Origin: Salegentibacter echinorum
GTDB taxonomy: Bacteria > Bacteroidota > Bacteroidia > Flavobacteriales > Flavobacteriaceae
Length of the DNA stretch: 64,000 nt
Assembly: GCF_900129445.1 (NCBI RefSeq)
Contig: NZ_FQVT01000001.1
Span: 310,001 to 374,000 of the forward strand
Direction: 5' to 3'
This document shows, piece after piece, positions 35,089-45,594 of this stretch. The position numbers and the translations under genes were made by a program. The notes under the pieces are model-generated. The model was given only the letters and a program-made list of their open reading frames with translations. It had not been told where the DNA came from and ran no database searches. Numbering within the stretch: position 1 is the first letter of the stretch; each line of letters begins with the position of its first letter.

Positions 35089-35745
35089 ATGAAATTTTTT
35101 ATCGATACAGCCAACTTAGACCAAATTAGAGAGGCGCAGGAACTTGGCGTTTTAGATGGAGTGACCACCAATCCTTCTTTAATGGCTAAAGAAGGTATAA
35201 CCGGAAAAGAAAATATCCACAAACGTTATACCGATATTTGTGAAATCGTAGATGGAGATGTTAGTGCTGAGGTGATCGCTACAGATCTTGACGGAATAAT
35301 TAAAGAAGGGGAGGAACTAGCAAAACTGCACGATCAAATTATCGTTAAAGTACCTATGATTAAAGAAGGTGTGAAAGCTATAAAATACTTTAGCGATAAG
35401 GGAATTAAAACAAATTGTACCCTGGTTTTTTCGGCAGGGCAGGCTTTATTGGCGGCGAAAGCAGGCGCAACGTACGTGTCTCCTTTTATTGGTCGTTTAG
35501 ATGATATTTCTACCGATGGCCTAAATCTTATTGCAGAAATAAGGCTTATTTACGATAACTATGGTTTTGAGACCGAGATTTTGGCGGCATCTGTTCGCCA
35601 TACCATGCACGTTTTAGAATGTGCAAAAATTGGTGCCGATGTGATGACCGGACCACTTTCTTCTATAGAAGGTTTGCTAAAGCACCCGCTTACCGATATT
35701 GGTCTTGAAAAATTCCTTGCCGATTATAAGAAAGGGAATAAATAA
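35089..35745 (+). CDS. tal: Transaldolase, small TalC/MipB type
   Basis: This 218-residue class I aldolase belongs to the family shared by fructose-6-phosphate aldolase and short transaldolases. Catalytic residues visible are D6 (FFIDTAN), [11 protein letters not shown] (about 26-36) and the Schiff-base lysine K87 (IIVKVPM). Two positions that separate the activities are E61 (VSAEVIA; FSA has Gln) and F133 ([12 protein letters not shown] has Tyr), both of the transaldolase type. So it most likely works in the non-oxidative pentose phosphate pathway. The hairpin at 35843-35879 follows about 100 bases after the stop. Confidence 0.94.
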   Translation: MKFFIDTANLDQIREAQELGVLDGVTTNPSLMAKEGITGKENIHKRYTDICEIVDGDVSAEVIATDLDGIIKEGEELAKLHDQIIVKVPMIKEGVKAIKYFSDKGIKTNCTLVFSAGQALLAAKAGATYVSPFIGRLDDISTDGLNLIAEIRLIYDNYGFETEILAASVRHTMHVLECAKIGADVMTGPLSSIEGLLKHPLTDIGLEKFLADYKKGNK

Positions 35746-36057
35746 TTTGTTAGAAATTAGTTTCCTCATAAAACAAAAGAAAATAGAAAATAGAGTAAAC
35801 TGAAAAGATTGAATTCTGTATCTATTTTGAAATAGGATAATAAAAAGGGTTTTCTAATTTTTTAGAAAACCTTTTTTATATTTACAGATACTAATATCTT
35901 ATTAAACCATAACGAAATAAATATACCATACTCTCAGACTAAAATTTAAAAGCGTTTTTATATCTTTTTTCTACTATTTTTTTACTGTTGAGTTTTTTCT
36001 CTTTCTTTTTGCAGCTTTGTGATTTTTTTCTTTAACCTGGCACTAGTGATTTTACAA
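35746..36057. other. 312-bp convergent intergenic region
   Basis: Between the transaldolase (plus) and the TlpA-like lipoprotein gene (minus). It holds the hairpin at 35843-35879; the rest is AT-rich and shows no gene or repeat copy. Confidence 0.5.
35843..35879. terminator. Terminator after the SDR-transaldolase unit
   Basis: AAGGGTTTTCTA pairs with TAGAAAACCTTTT (about 35845-35875), with A before and T after, so it can act in both directions between the convergent genes. Confidence 0.85.
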
Positions 36058-37473
36058 CTATTCGTTTAAGAATTCTAAAATTTGGCGTTCAAAATTTGGA
36101 GTATTTAATTGTGCTTTCCCGTTTATTATTTCTCCTTTTGCACTTAAAAACACTAATTTGTTCAAATAGTTCCGTAACAAATCTGGATTAATCTCGGGTG
36201 CGTCCAGTTTGAATTCCCAATCTTTTTTGTAGCCATACATATCTATAATTTCCTTCCAAACCTCATTAGATTTGCTGTCTATATTAATACCCACAAAATT
36301 AATTTCTGGATATTTCTCCCGAAGTGAGGCGATTAATTTATGCTGCCATTTAAAATGTTCGGGAGCTTGTAGCGACCAGTGATAGGTGATTGTAGGTTTG
36401 TTGGAGATTTTACTTAGACTTACTTCTTTCCCAGCGTAATCCATTAATTTTAAATCACCAATGTTGTTCCCGGGTAATAAATTCTTCTGAATTTTTGCCA
36501 TCTGTTTAATTTCTGGCAAATGAGCATATTCATATTCTATTTCGTCAAGTTCGGTTAATATGCTGTCAATTTTTGGAGTATTATCAGAAAAAATTATGCC
36601 CTGTATAGCCAGTCTATTTATAAATATACTTTTTAACTCTTTTTTTTCTATAAGCGAATCGGCTAGGTTCATGCGAAAACTTATATTCTTAAAAGAATTC
36701 AATTCAAAGCAATCTGAATCTGGCTGAGGGTTTTCAAGACAATGTTCAATAGACCGCGTTCTTAAAAAGTCTTCTATAAAATTAAGGTAGCCATAATACT
36801 CCTTTAATTTCATATTATTGAAATCTAAATTCTCCCGATAATCTAGAAAATCCTTCGGAATCTGCTGGGCAAGCTCATTGTAATATTTTTTTACTAAAAA
36901 AGTGTAGCGTTCCCTTAAATGGTAATAATCGTAGTCTATACTGGCTGAAGCTAAATTCTTAAAAGTACTGGAGAATTGTTTAGACTTTTCCATAGTCTCC
37001 AGCTTGTCTCGTCGTTCTTGTTTTATAGAATCTGTAATCCTGGCAAATTCATCTGGTTTTATTTTATAGTAAGAAAGCATTAGGTTATTGGTCTTCTCGT
37101 TTTTTAAAAACATATCCAATAAAAAACTACTTTTGGCTGCTCCTTTCCCGCTAAAATTTAGGGACTCATCAAATTGCATGGTATTTAGCCAAACTAAGAT
37201 GCTATCGCCGGGTTCCAAATACATAATTTGAGTTTCTGGCGGATGCTTAAAAGTATAAATTCCCGGTTTTAAATCTTTAAATTGTTTTCCAAATTGATTA
37301 TTGTTATCCAGTCGCAGGGTATCTATAACTTTCCTGTCTTTAGATAGAATAAATAAATCATTGTAGGGATTCATAATTTGTCCGCCTACAAAAATAGTTG
37401 CCTGTTCTTCTTTCGAGCCTTCGCAGCTCCAAAGAAGCATAGCTCCAATAAGAAATAAAATTCTAAATTTCAT
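36058..37473 (-). CDS. TlpA-like lipoprotein with a thioredoxin fold lacking CxxC
   Basis: This 471-residue protein starts with a lipoprotein signal (FLIGAMLLWSCEGSKE, Cys about 16). A DUF4369-like beta domain (about 25-110) and a long helical middle (about 115-320) follow. The C-terminal thioredoxin fold (about 330-471) has GNNIGDLKLMDYAGKEVSL and INFVGINIDSK. Where active TlpA/ResA proteins read WCxxC, this one reads HWSLQAPEH, so it has no redox cysteines. The fold, position and name are clear; the function is not. It is alone on its strand, opposite the transaldolase. The last residues FERQILEFLNE are typical of the family. Confidence 0.82.
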   Translation of the reverse strand: MKFRILFLIGAMLLWSCEGSKEEQATIFVGGQIMNPYNDLFILSKDRKVIDTLRLDNNNQFGKQFKDLKPGIYTFKHPPETQIMYLEPGDSILVWLNTMQFDESLNFSGKGAAKSSFLLDMFLKNEKTNNLMLSYYKIKPDEFARITDSIKQERRDKLETMEKSKQFSSTFKNLASASIDYDYYHLRERYTFLVKKYYNELAQQIPKDFLDYRENLDFNNMKLKEYYGYLNFIEDFLRTRSIEHCLENPQPDSDCFELNSFKNISFRMNLADSLIEKKELKSIFINRLAIQGIIFSDNTPKIDSILTELDEIEYEYAHLPEIKQMAKIQKNLLPGNNIGDLKLMDYAGKEVSLSKISNKPTITYHWSLQAPEHFKWQHKLIASLREKYPEINFVGINIDSKSNEVWKEIIDMYGYKKDWEFKLDAPEINPDLLRNYLNKLVFLSAKGEIINGKAQLNTPNFERQILEFLNE

Positions 37474-37650
37474 ACAGGTTTAAGGGACTTAGTATCTTCG
37501 TGAGTAGCTCAAATAAGAGCCGTTGCAACAAATATAGGTGCAGCCCCGTCCCGTGAATGTTAACCGGTAGTTAAAAGTGTAATAAAAACGTTAATCTTTC
37601 AATTAGTCCTGAACTTTGGCTACTTTTGCAAAAAATTACTAAATCGTTAA

Positions 37651-39285
<1,635 letters not shown>

Positions 39286-39321
39286 TTTTCTAAACCTCGA
39301 CAAAGTGTAAGTTTTTGATAT

Positions 39322-39357
39322 TTAGACCTTACAGGTTTCAAAAACCTATAGGTCTGG
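39322..39357. repeat. AGACCTTACAGGTTT palindromic repeat, copy D
   Basis: AGACCTTACAGGTTT (39324-39338) is an almost perfect inverted repeat with AAACCTATAGGTCT (39342-39355), around a 3-base loop. It is the most symmetric copy of the AGACCTCACAG family. Confidence 0.7.
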
Positions 39358-39421
39358 TGATTTTAGCGAATTCAACTAACCGGACATACAGATTTAGTTT
39401 TTATCAAAAATTATGTTTCAA

Positions 39422-39458
39422 ATAAAACCTCGGGACAATTCCACGAGGTTTTATTTTT
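39422..39458. terminator. Bidirectional terminator between the ABC-F and TonB-receptor genes
   Basis: The perfect 11-bp stem ATAAAACCTCG (39422-39432) / CGAGGTTTTAT (39444-39454) is followed by TTTT, and A tracts precede it. It serves both converging genes. Confidence 0.88.
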
Positions 39459-39481
39459 CTTTGGCTAATCAAACTAAATTC

Positions 39482-41839
39482 TTAAAACACGCCGCCTCCA
39501 TTGGCTTGGTTATCATCTCTTTTTTTACGTTTAAGGCTTCGGCTTTTTCCGCCACCAAAACGATAGGAAAATCCTAAGTACACATTTTGGCTTTCTCCTT
39601 TAAACCTGCCTTCTTGAGGTAAAGGCCGTCCATTAGTAAAGCTAAATTCCTGGGTGTCGAATACATCATTAAAATTAAGGCTTATCGTCGCTTTATCATT
39701 TAAAAGCGAATAACGCGCTCCAAGGTTTACAAAATACATGGGATCCATATCTACTTGAAGTTGTTTTGATGCACTTCTGTAAAACCCGAAGACTTGAAAA
39801 GTTAACTTATCGGTGGTTTTAAAACTGTGGTTTGTTCTAAAAGTCCAGGCAGTGTTGTCGGTTTCCAGGTAATCTTCGCCTACCACTCCTTTTAAATCCT
39901 GACTGTAGAGTTCAAAACTGGTGTTGGTGCTCCACCATTTGGTGAATTTATAATTGGTGCTAAGTTCCAGCCCATAAGAGTTATTGTTTTCAAAATTTTC
40001 ATACTGCAATAAGAGTGAACCTGCTTCATTGGGATCTTCCACAAAAACCTGACTTATCTCATCGTTGATATTTCTATAGAATATCCCGGTGGTAAGACTG
40101 CCTTTTTTCTTAAAACTTCGGGTATAATTAAATTCAAAAGAATTAGTGAATTGCGGTTCTAATTCGGGGTTTCCGGTAACGGTTAAACGGGGAGAGCTTA
40201 TTTCCCTAATAGGATTTACCTGGCCAAAGTTAGGGCGATCTACCCTGCGGCTATAGCTTAATTGATATGAATTGGTTTCGCCCGGGGTATAATTTAAAAA
40301 TCCGCTGGGATAAATATTAAAATACTCATCGGTAAATACATTTTTATTGTTGTAAATGGCGTCAACTTTAAAGTTTTCTAACCTGGCGCCCACCTGATAA
40401 GACCATTTTTCAAAATTCTGACCATAGGTTGTATAAAAGGAATAAATATCCCGCTTGTATTGATAGGTAGAATTGCTATAAAAATCGCTATTTGTAGTAT
40501 ATGTATTATCGGTGTCAAGAAGTCTTGCTTCCGCACCAATTTCAAGCTTAGAATTTTCGGTTAACGGGTTTTCATAATCGATATTGGCAATTATATTTTC
40601 TCGTTTTTCCTTGACGTGATCGCGATAGTCTTCATAACCGGCGGTATTTCCTTCAAAATTAAAGACTGAATTTTCGTCCTGCTCATAATCATTATAATCG
40701 GCTTCAAAAAGAATTTTATGTCCGTCTTCATTAAATTTATGGTCAAAGGCAAAATTATAAGTGCTGTTGGTGTTATCGTATTCAGAATCTAAGTTTTGCG
40801 CTAAATCCAGTTCTGGATTTGCGGGGTAAATAATGCGTATGGCTCCTTCCGGGCCACCGTTGTATAGGTTTTGATTGGTATAAAATGAAAAAGTGTTCTG
40901 CTCGTCTAAATAGAAATCAACGCCAATCTTGTAGAGATAGGATTCCCTGGAATTTAAAACATCAAAGGCCTGTTTGTAATTAGCTTCGGTAAAATTAATA
41001 CGTCCTAAATTAGCTTTTTCGCCAAACTGACCGCCAAAATTTCCGTAGAAATTAAATTTTCCCTTTCGGTAGTTTAAATCTAAGGAAGCATTGGTACGGG
41101 TATGTTTACCAACCGTAACCCCGGCATTAAAATTACCGTTAAATCCGTCGTTGGTATTCTTATGCAGCACAATATTAATGATGCCGCTATTGCCTTCCGG
41201 ATTGTATTTTGCCGATGGATTTGTGATAAGTTCTATGGTTTTTATCGAGGTAGAAGGGATTTGTTTAAGCAATTGCGCCGGATCCATATTCGTAGGCTTC
41301 CCATCAATTAGAATGCGCACATTTGCATTTCCGCGTAGTGCAATATTTCCATCTTGATCTACATTTACCGAGGGTACATTGTTCATTATTTCTGAAGCGC
41401 TCGCCCCGGTAGTGGTGAGGTCTTTTCCTACATTTATTACTTTGCGGTCTATACGTTGCTCTATGGTAGTGCGTTCGGCAACCACGGTAACGCCATCTAA
41501 CATCGCGACTTCGGGTTCTAAACTTATATTGCCAAAATTATAATTGCTGCTTTGACGGGTGATCTCAATTTCTTTAGAGAACGATTTGTATCCCATAAAC
41601 TGAACTTTAAAAGCATAAGTTCCCTGCCTAATTTTATTAAGACTAAAGGAACCATCTTCTGCAGTAGTTTCTCCCTGAACCATTTCGCCATCTGTATTGG
41701 TTATACTTATGGTGGCATAAGGAATTGGCTCTTTCAATTCGGCATCTATCACCCTTCCCGAAATGCGGCCGAAGGGTTCAGTGGCTAAAGTTATGTTGCT
41801 CATTAGAACTGCGGTAAAAATTAAAAATAACTGTTTCAT
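39482..41839 (-). CDS. TonB-dependent receptor-type outer-membrane barrel protein
   Basis: This 785-residue protein, counted from the ATG at 41839, has a clear signal peptide (MKQLFLIFTAVLMSNITLA); the in-frame ATG 49 codons upstream adds a low-complexity, non-signal stretch. A CarboxypepD_reg-like sandwich (about 22-110) precedes a plug domain (about 120-230, with VPSVNVDQDGNIALRGNANV and IELITNPSAKYNPEG). A large barrel follows, and a basic tail comes after the last strand YLGFSYRFGGG. The tail KSRSLKRKKRDDNQANGGGVF is split here as KSRSLKRKKRDD and NQANGGGVF and resembles other members of this outer membrane beta-barrel family. The ligand is unknown; no SusD partner is adjacent. Confidence 0.88.
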   Translation of the reverse strand: MKQLFLIFTAVLMSNITLATEPFGRISGRVIDAELKEPIPYATISITNTDGEMVQGETTAEDGSFSLNKIRQGTYAFKVQFMGYKSFSKEIEITRQSSNYNFGNISLEPEVAMLDGVTVVAERTTIEQRIDRKVINVGKDLTTTGASASEIMNNVPSVNVDQDGNIALRGNANVRILIDGKPTNMDPAQLLKQIPSTSIKTIELITNPSAKYNPEGNSGIINIVLHKNTNDGFNGNFNAGVTVGKHTRTNASLDLNYRKGKFNFYGNFGGQFGEKANLGRINFTEANYKQAFDVLNSRESYLYKIGVDFYLDEQNTFSFYTNQNLYNGGPEGAIRIIYPANPELDLAQNLDSEYDNTNSTYNFAFDHKFNEDGHKILFEADYNDYEQDENSVFNFEGNTAGYEDYRDHVKEKRENIIANIDYENPLTENSKLEIGAEARLLDTDNTYTTNSDFYSNSTYQYKRDIYSFYTTYGQNFEKWSYQVGARLENFKVDAIYNNKNVFTDEYFNIYPSGFLNYTPGETNSYQLSYSRRVDRPNFGQVNPIREISSPRLTVTGNPELEPQFTNSFEFNYTRSFKKKGSLTTGIFYRNINDEISQVFVEDPNEAGSLLLQYENFENNNSYGLELSTNYKFTKWWSTNTSFELYSQDLKGVVGEDYLETDNTAWTFRTNHSFKTTDKLTFQVFGFYRSASKQLQVDMDPMYFVNLGARYSLLNDKATISLNFNDVFDTQEFSFTNGRPLPQEGRFKGESQNVYLGFSYRFGGGKSRSLKRKKRDDNQANGGGVF

Positions 41840-42308
41840 TTTTTGATTGATTTTGATGATTAGTGTGTTTAAAATAAATCCTTGTATAGCATAATACTTA
41901 AATTCATGTTTTGGATAATTTGTCGTTTTTGATGATGAAAAACTATCCGGTTGATTGATGAATGATCCCTTTAGTTTGTATAACAATATACTTTGTTATG
42001 CATAATACATAAAACCAGAATGTCAAAATTTTGAACTTTCTTCTACTATAAAGACGAGTGGAAAAGTAATTTGTTACAGGAAAAAGAAAATAATTTTTTG
42101 TAGTGCTGTTTTTATTGATAAAATTAAAGGCAGCCTCAGTCAGACCTCACAGTTTCAAAAAAGCTCGTAAAGTCTCTCATATCAAGGATTTTTTAGAAAA
42201 TAGAAAACTATAATAATTAATATTACTGTTAGCGAAAATTTAGAAAATTAATAAAAAGATTAATTTCTGAAGCTTTGTTGCGTCGTGTTGATGTTGTAAT
42301 TTTATGCT
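41840..42308. other. 469-bp divergent intergenic region
   Basis: This lies between the TonB-receptor gene (minus) and the CoA-binding protein gene (plus). It is AT-rich and holds a repeat copy at 42139-42187. No gene is seen. The promoter of the receptor gene could not be located with confidence. Confidence 0.45.
42139..42187 (+). repeat. AGACCTCACAG interspersed repeat, copy B
   Basis: GTCAGACCTCACAGTTTC (42139-42156), then AAAAAAGCTCGTAAAG and TCTCTCATATCAAGG (to 42187). It shares the core and the CTCTCATA tail with the copy at 9948-10010, in the opposite orientation. Confidence 0.6.
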
Positions 42309-42671
42309 ATGGATAAAAAAACATTGGTACTTGGGGCATCTTTAAATGCTTCCCGGTATTCGAACATCGCGATTAAACGTTTGATAAGTTATAATCAACC
42401 AACGGTAGCTTTAGGTCTTCGAAAAGGAGAAGTAGAAGGAGTGAAAATTGAAACTGAAAAGGTTCCTTTTCAAGGTATTGATACCGTCACACTTTACCTG
42501 GGGCCGCCAAGACAGGAAGAATATTATGATTATATCGTTTCTTTAAGTCCGCAGCGGGTCATTTTTAATCCCGGCACCGAAAACTCCGAATTTTATAAAA
42601 TCCTACGAGAAAATAATATTGAGGTGGAAGTAGCCTGTACGTTAGTGATGCTTGGCACGAATCAATATTAA
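42309..42671 (+). CDS. CoA-binding Rossmann-fold protein
   Basis: This 120-residue protein has the CoA_binding_2 fold: KKTLVLGASLNASRYSNIAIKRL at the N terminus (quoted as KKTLVLGASLNASRYSN), VTLYLGPPRQEEYYDYI in the middle, and VIFNPGTENSEFYKIL then VACTLVMLGTNQY at the end. The C-terminal cysteine position (VACTLVML) is typical. The fold binds CoA or acyl-CoA; the cell role is unknown. The last 30 bases overlap the end of the convergent sodium:solute symporter gene. Confidence 0.86.
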   Translation: MDKKTLVLGASLNASRYSNIAIKRLISYNQPTVALGLRKGEVEGVKIETEKVPFQGIDTVTLYLGPPRQEEYYDYIVSLSPQRVIFNPGTENSEFYKILRENNIEVEVACTLVMLGTNQY

Positions 42672-44087
42672 ACCTAAAATAGTTAGGAAACCATTCAGAA
42701 TTAAAATAAAGAAACCAAATTCAAAGCCAAACCAGGCTAAGCTATTGGTGCTTATCGCGTAAGATAGTATAGGAGCAAGAATAGCAACAATGGGAACTAA
42801 TTTATCTTTTAATTGAATTTTGGTAAATAGCCCCAGGGTATAGAGGCCTAAAAGTGGTCCGTAGGTATAACCGGCAAATTCAAAGAGTTTATTGATCACG
42901 CTTTTATCGGCAATAGCATATTTAAAGATCATCATCACCGCTATAAATAAGATGGAAATTACAATATGAATTTGCTTTCTAATTTTCATTTGCCTGGACT
43001 GGTCATAGTGTTTTTCAATATTTAAAATATCAATACTAAAGGAAGTTGTAAGTGCGGTTAAGGTACCATCTGCACTGGAATAAGCTGCGGCAATTAGCCC
43101 AAGAATAAATAAAATGGCCACTCCAATGCCCAGTTCGCCCCCGGTGGCTATTGCGGGGAAGAGTTCATCTTTTATGGCGTTCAGACCATTTAAATCGGCA
43201 TATTGGGTAAGGAAAACGCCAAGGATTAAAAACATCATATTCACCACAGTTAGCACCATCGTAAAAGAAAACATATTCTTTTGTGCTTCTTTAAGATTGC
43301 GACAGGTAAGGTTTTTCTGCATCATATCCTGATCTAACCCGGTCATGACTATGGCGATAAAAGCACCACTTACAAACTGTTTTATAAAATGATCCCCGCT
43401 TTTCCAGTCTTCAAAAAAGAATATTTTTGTGAGCCCGCTTTCCGACAAATGATTGAACATGCCACCGGCAGAAATCCCTAATTCATCAGAAATAACAACC
43501 AGGGTGACGCCAAGAGATAGAAGCATAAAAAAGGTTTGCAATGTATCTGTCCACACCACGGTTTTAATCCCGCTTCTAAAAGTATAAAGCCAAATAAGAA
43601 ATATGGTGACGGAAACAGTCACGTAATAAGGCACTCCCAATTCATCAAAAAGGATAAGTTGTAATACATTGGCAACGAGGAAGAGCCGGAAACTAGAACC
43701 TATAAGCCGGGAAAGCAGGAAAAATGAGGCTCCGGTTTTATAGGAAAACTTCCCGAAGCGGGTTTCTAAATAAGAATAAATAGAGGTTAGGTTAAGCCGA
43801 TAATATAGTGGTAATAAAACCAGGCCAATTATCGCATAGCCTATGGTATAACCCAGCACCACCTGGAAATAACTAAAACTATCTGTAGTCACTGTACCCG
43901 GAAGTGAAATAAAAGTTACCCCGCTAAGGGAGGCACCAATCATTCCAAAAGCCACAATATACCAGGGGGATTGCCTGTTTGCCCTAAAAAACTCGGCATT
44001 ACTACCGGCTTTACTTGAAAAAAAAGAGACTAAAAATAAAAGTCCGAAGTAAGCGGCAATTAAAATTAAAATCTGGTACGGCTGCAT
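42642..44087 (-). CDS. Sodium:solute symporter (SSS family)
   Basis: This 481-residue inner-membrane protein has about 13 hydrophobic segments. Family motifs include FGMIGASLSGVTFISLPG (about 47-64), ETRFG and YKTGASFFLLSRLIGSSFR, and the region GLIAAAYSSADGTLTALTTSFSID (about 333-356, quoted as AAYSSADGTLTALTTSF), which is the sodium-site block of SSS proteins. The substrate cannot be told from sequence. It overlaps the CoA-binding protein gene by 30 bases at the 3' end; recR is divergent on the other side, 91 bases away. Confidence 0.92.
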   Translation of the reverse strand: MQPYQILILIAAYFGLLFLVSFFSSKAGSNAEFFRANRQSPWYIVAFGMIGASLSGVTFISLPGTVTTDSFSYFQVVLGYTIGYAIIGLVLLPLYYRLNLTSIYSYLETRFGKFSYKTGASFFLLSRLIGSSFRLFLVANVLQLILFDELGVPYYVTVSVTIFLIWLYTFRSGIKTVVWTDTLQTFFMLLSLGVTLVVISDELGISAGGMFNHLSESGLTKIFFFEDWKSGDHFIKQFVSGAFIAIVMTGLDQDMMQKNLTCRNLKEAQKNMFSFTMVLTVVNMMFLILGVFLTQYADLNGLNAIKDELFPAIATGGELGIGVAILFILGLIAAAYSSADGTLTALTTSFSIDILNIEKHYDQSRQMKIRKQIHIVISILFIAVMMIFKYAIADKSVINKLFEFAGYTYGPLLGLYTLGLFTKIQLKDKLVPIVAILAPILSYAISTNSLAWFGFEFGFFILILNGFLTILGLILIRAKHH

Positions 44088-44178
44088 AGGCTGGTTTTGT
44101 AGGAAGCGAATTTACAAATTTGCCTTAAACTTTAACCATCTTCCTGCGAATGAGCGCTAAAAATCCTAAATTCGCAAC

Positions 44179-44796
44179 ATGGATTTTTCTTCAAAATTAT
44201 TGGAACAGGCCGTAGATGAGATGGCTCAACTGCCCGGTATTGGAAAACGAACGGCTTTAAGATTGGTATTGCATATGCTGAAGCAACCAGAATCGCAAAC
44301 CAAACAGCTGGCCAATGCCCTTACCAAATTAAGAACCGATATAAAACGCTGCAAGAATTGTTATAATATTAGTGATACTGAACTCTGCGCTATTTGCGCC
44401 AATCCTGCCCGGAAATCTGAAATAGTTTGCGTGGTAGAAGACATTAGGGATGTTATGGCAATTGAAAATACCGATCAATACCGCGGCCATTATCACGTTC
44501 TTGGTGGGAAAATAAGCCCTATGGATGGGATTGGTCCATCCCAGTTAAGCATTAAACCTTTACTAGATAAAGTAGAAGCGGGAAAAATTGAGGAGATTAT
44601 TTTTGCGCTAAGTAGTACTTTAGAAGGAGATACTACCAACTTTTATATTTACCGGCAGTTGGAAGGCAAAGGGATTAAGACCTCTACCATCGCCCGCGGA
44701 ATCTCTGTTGGCGATGAACTGGAATATGCCGATGAGGTAACTTTAGGAAGAAGTATTGCAAACCGGGTACCTTTTGAAAGTTCTATGAGAAGCTAA
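44179..44796 (+). CDS. recR: Recombination protein RecR
   Basis: This 205-residue DNA-repair protein works with RecO/RecF in loading RecA at gaps. The helix-hairpin-helix block is [17 protein letters not shown] (about 18-34). The zinc finger is [19 protein letters not shown] (about 57-75), and the Toprim domain has [14 protein letters not shown] and [19 protein letters not shown] (about 107-125). The end is [15 protein letters not shown]. Length and motifs are normal. It is divergent from the symporter gene. Confidence 0.97.
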   Translation: MDFSSKLLEQAVDEMAQLPGIGKRTALRLVLHMLKQPESQTKQLANALTKLRTDIKRCKNCYNISDTELCAICANPARKSEIVCVVEDIRDVMAIENTDQYRGHYHVLGGKISPMDGIGPSQLSIKPLLDKVEAGKIEEIIFALSSTLEGDTTNFYIYRQLEGKGIKTSTIARGISVGDELEYADEVTLGRSIANRVPFESSMRS

Positions 44797-44884
44797 TTTT
44801 TAATCGCGGGGCGATAGCCAGGAGAATCTTGCATCTATTAAATACATGTGAAATTATATAATTATCCGCCTTTTACCAGAGGGA

Positions 44885-45046
44885 TCAATATTCAATTTTA
44901 ATTCGGATAAAGTCTTTACCCCGACCCCTAAAAAGTGCCCTTTTTCTATCAATTGAACCAATTTCGAACGCTTTATGGCTCGTGCAGATAAGATTGGCGG
45001 TATTTTCAGCAAAATGTTTTCTACTGCTAGAGTAGGTGGGAATCAT
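44885..45046 (-). CDS. Possible 53-residue small protein of unknown family
   Basis: A minus-strand frame from ATG (45046-45044) to TGA (44887-44885) encodes a basic, protein-like sequence with MIPTYSSSRKHFAENTANL at the start and DRKRALFRGRGKDFIRIKIEY at the end (quoted in part). It lies in the 264-base gap between recR and the broken lipoprotein gene. I do not recognise it. No promoter or ribosome binding site is obvious. It may be a remnant or a chance frame. Confidence 0.25.
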   Translation of the reverse strand: MIPTYSSSRKHFAENTANLICTSHKAFEIGSIDRKRALFRGRGKDFIRIKIEY

Positions 45047-45060
45047 TAAAAATTAAAGAG

Positions 45061-45501
45061 ATGAAGTATTTTTTATTTTTAATAATGATTGTAAGTGCGT
45101 CTGGTTGTGTAGGAGATGATGCTGTAAGCAAACCAATAAATCTTTGTAGTGATCTAAATTGTGACAAATGTGTTTTAATTGACCGTGATATATTTAATGA
45201 AACCGAGACAGCTAATTATTCATTTCAGGAAATTAAGATTGTTGGAGATTGCTTAAAAATAAAATATGCTGGCGGTGGTTGAAATGGTGAATCTTTTGAA
45301 GAAGATTTAATTGATTCGGGATCCATAGAGGAAACTGCTACAGTACAGCGAAATTTAAAATTTAAATTAGTGGAAGATGAAGACTGTGAAGCTTTAATAA
45401 CAAAAGAAGTTTCATTTGATCTTACTCCGCTCCAGACTAACGACAGTAAAGTCCTTTTAAATATCGAACAATGGGAAGAATCAATTTTATATGAATATTG
45501 A
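45061..45501 (+). pseudogene. Lipoprotein gene interrupted by an in-frame TGA
   Basis: The frame starts MKYFLFLIMIVSASGCVGDD, a lipoprotein signal with the Cys at 16, and continues GDCLKIKYAGGG. It meets TGA at 45280-45282 (codon 74) and then continues in the same frame for 72 codons (NGESFEEDLIDSG, then QRNLKFKLVEDEDCEAL and LLNIEQWEESILYEY) to TGA at 45499-45501. In related flavobacterial lipoproteins, recalled from memory, the position is a cysteine in a GC(D/N)G motif, so the lesion is likely one base (TGC or TGT to TGA). The full-length product would have about 146 residues. Its function is unknown. Selenocysteine is a remote alternative. Confidence 0.85.
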
Positions 45502-45594
45502 AGGCCTTATAAAATTAAAAGTTTAGAATTTCACGCTAGGTGCGCAAAGAAAAAAATACAAATAATTGAAAAATTGTGGCCGTAAAGTTTCAAC

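Noticed and set aside
41840-41986. Longer start for the TonB-dependent receptor (ATG at 41986)
   Set aside because: The added 49 residues do not form a signal peptide, while the ATG at 41839 gives a clear one.
45280-45282. TGA as a selenocysteine codon in the lipoprotein
   Set aside because: No clear SECIS-like hairpin follows within the expected distance, the gene is an exported lipoprotein of unknown type, and no sel gene is visible. A nonsense change is simpler.
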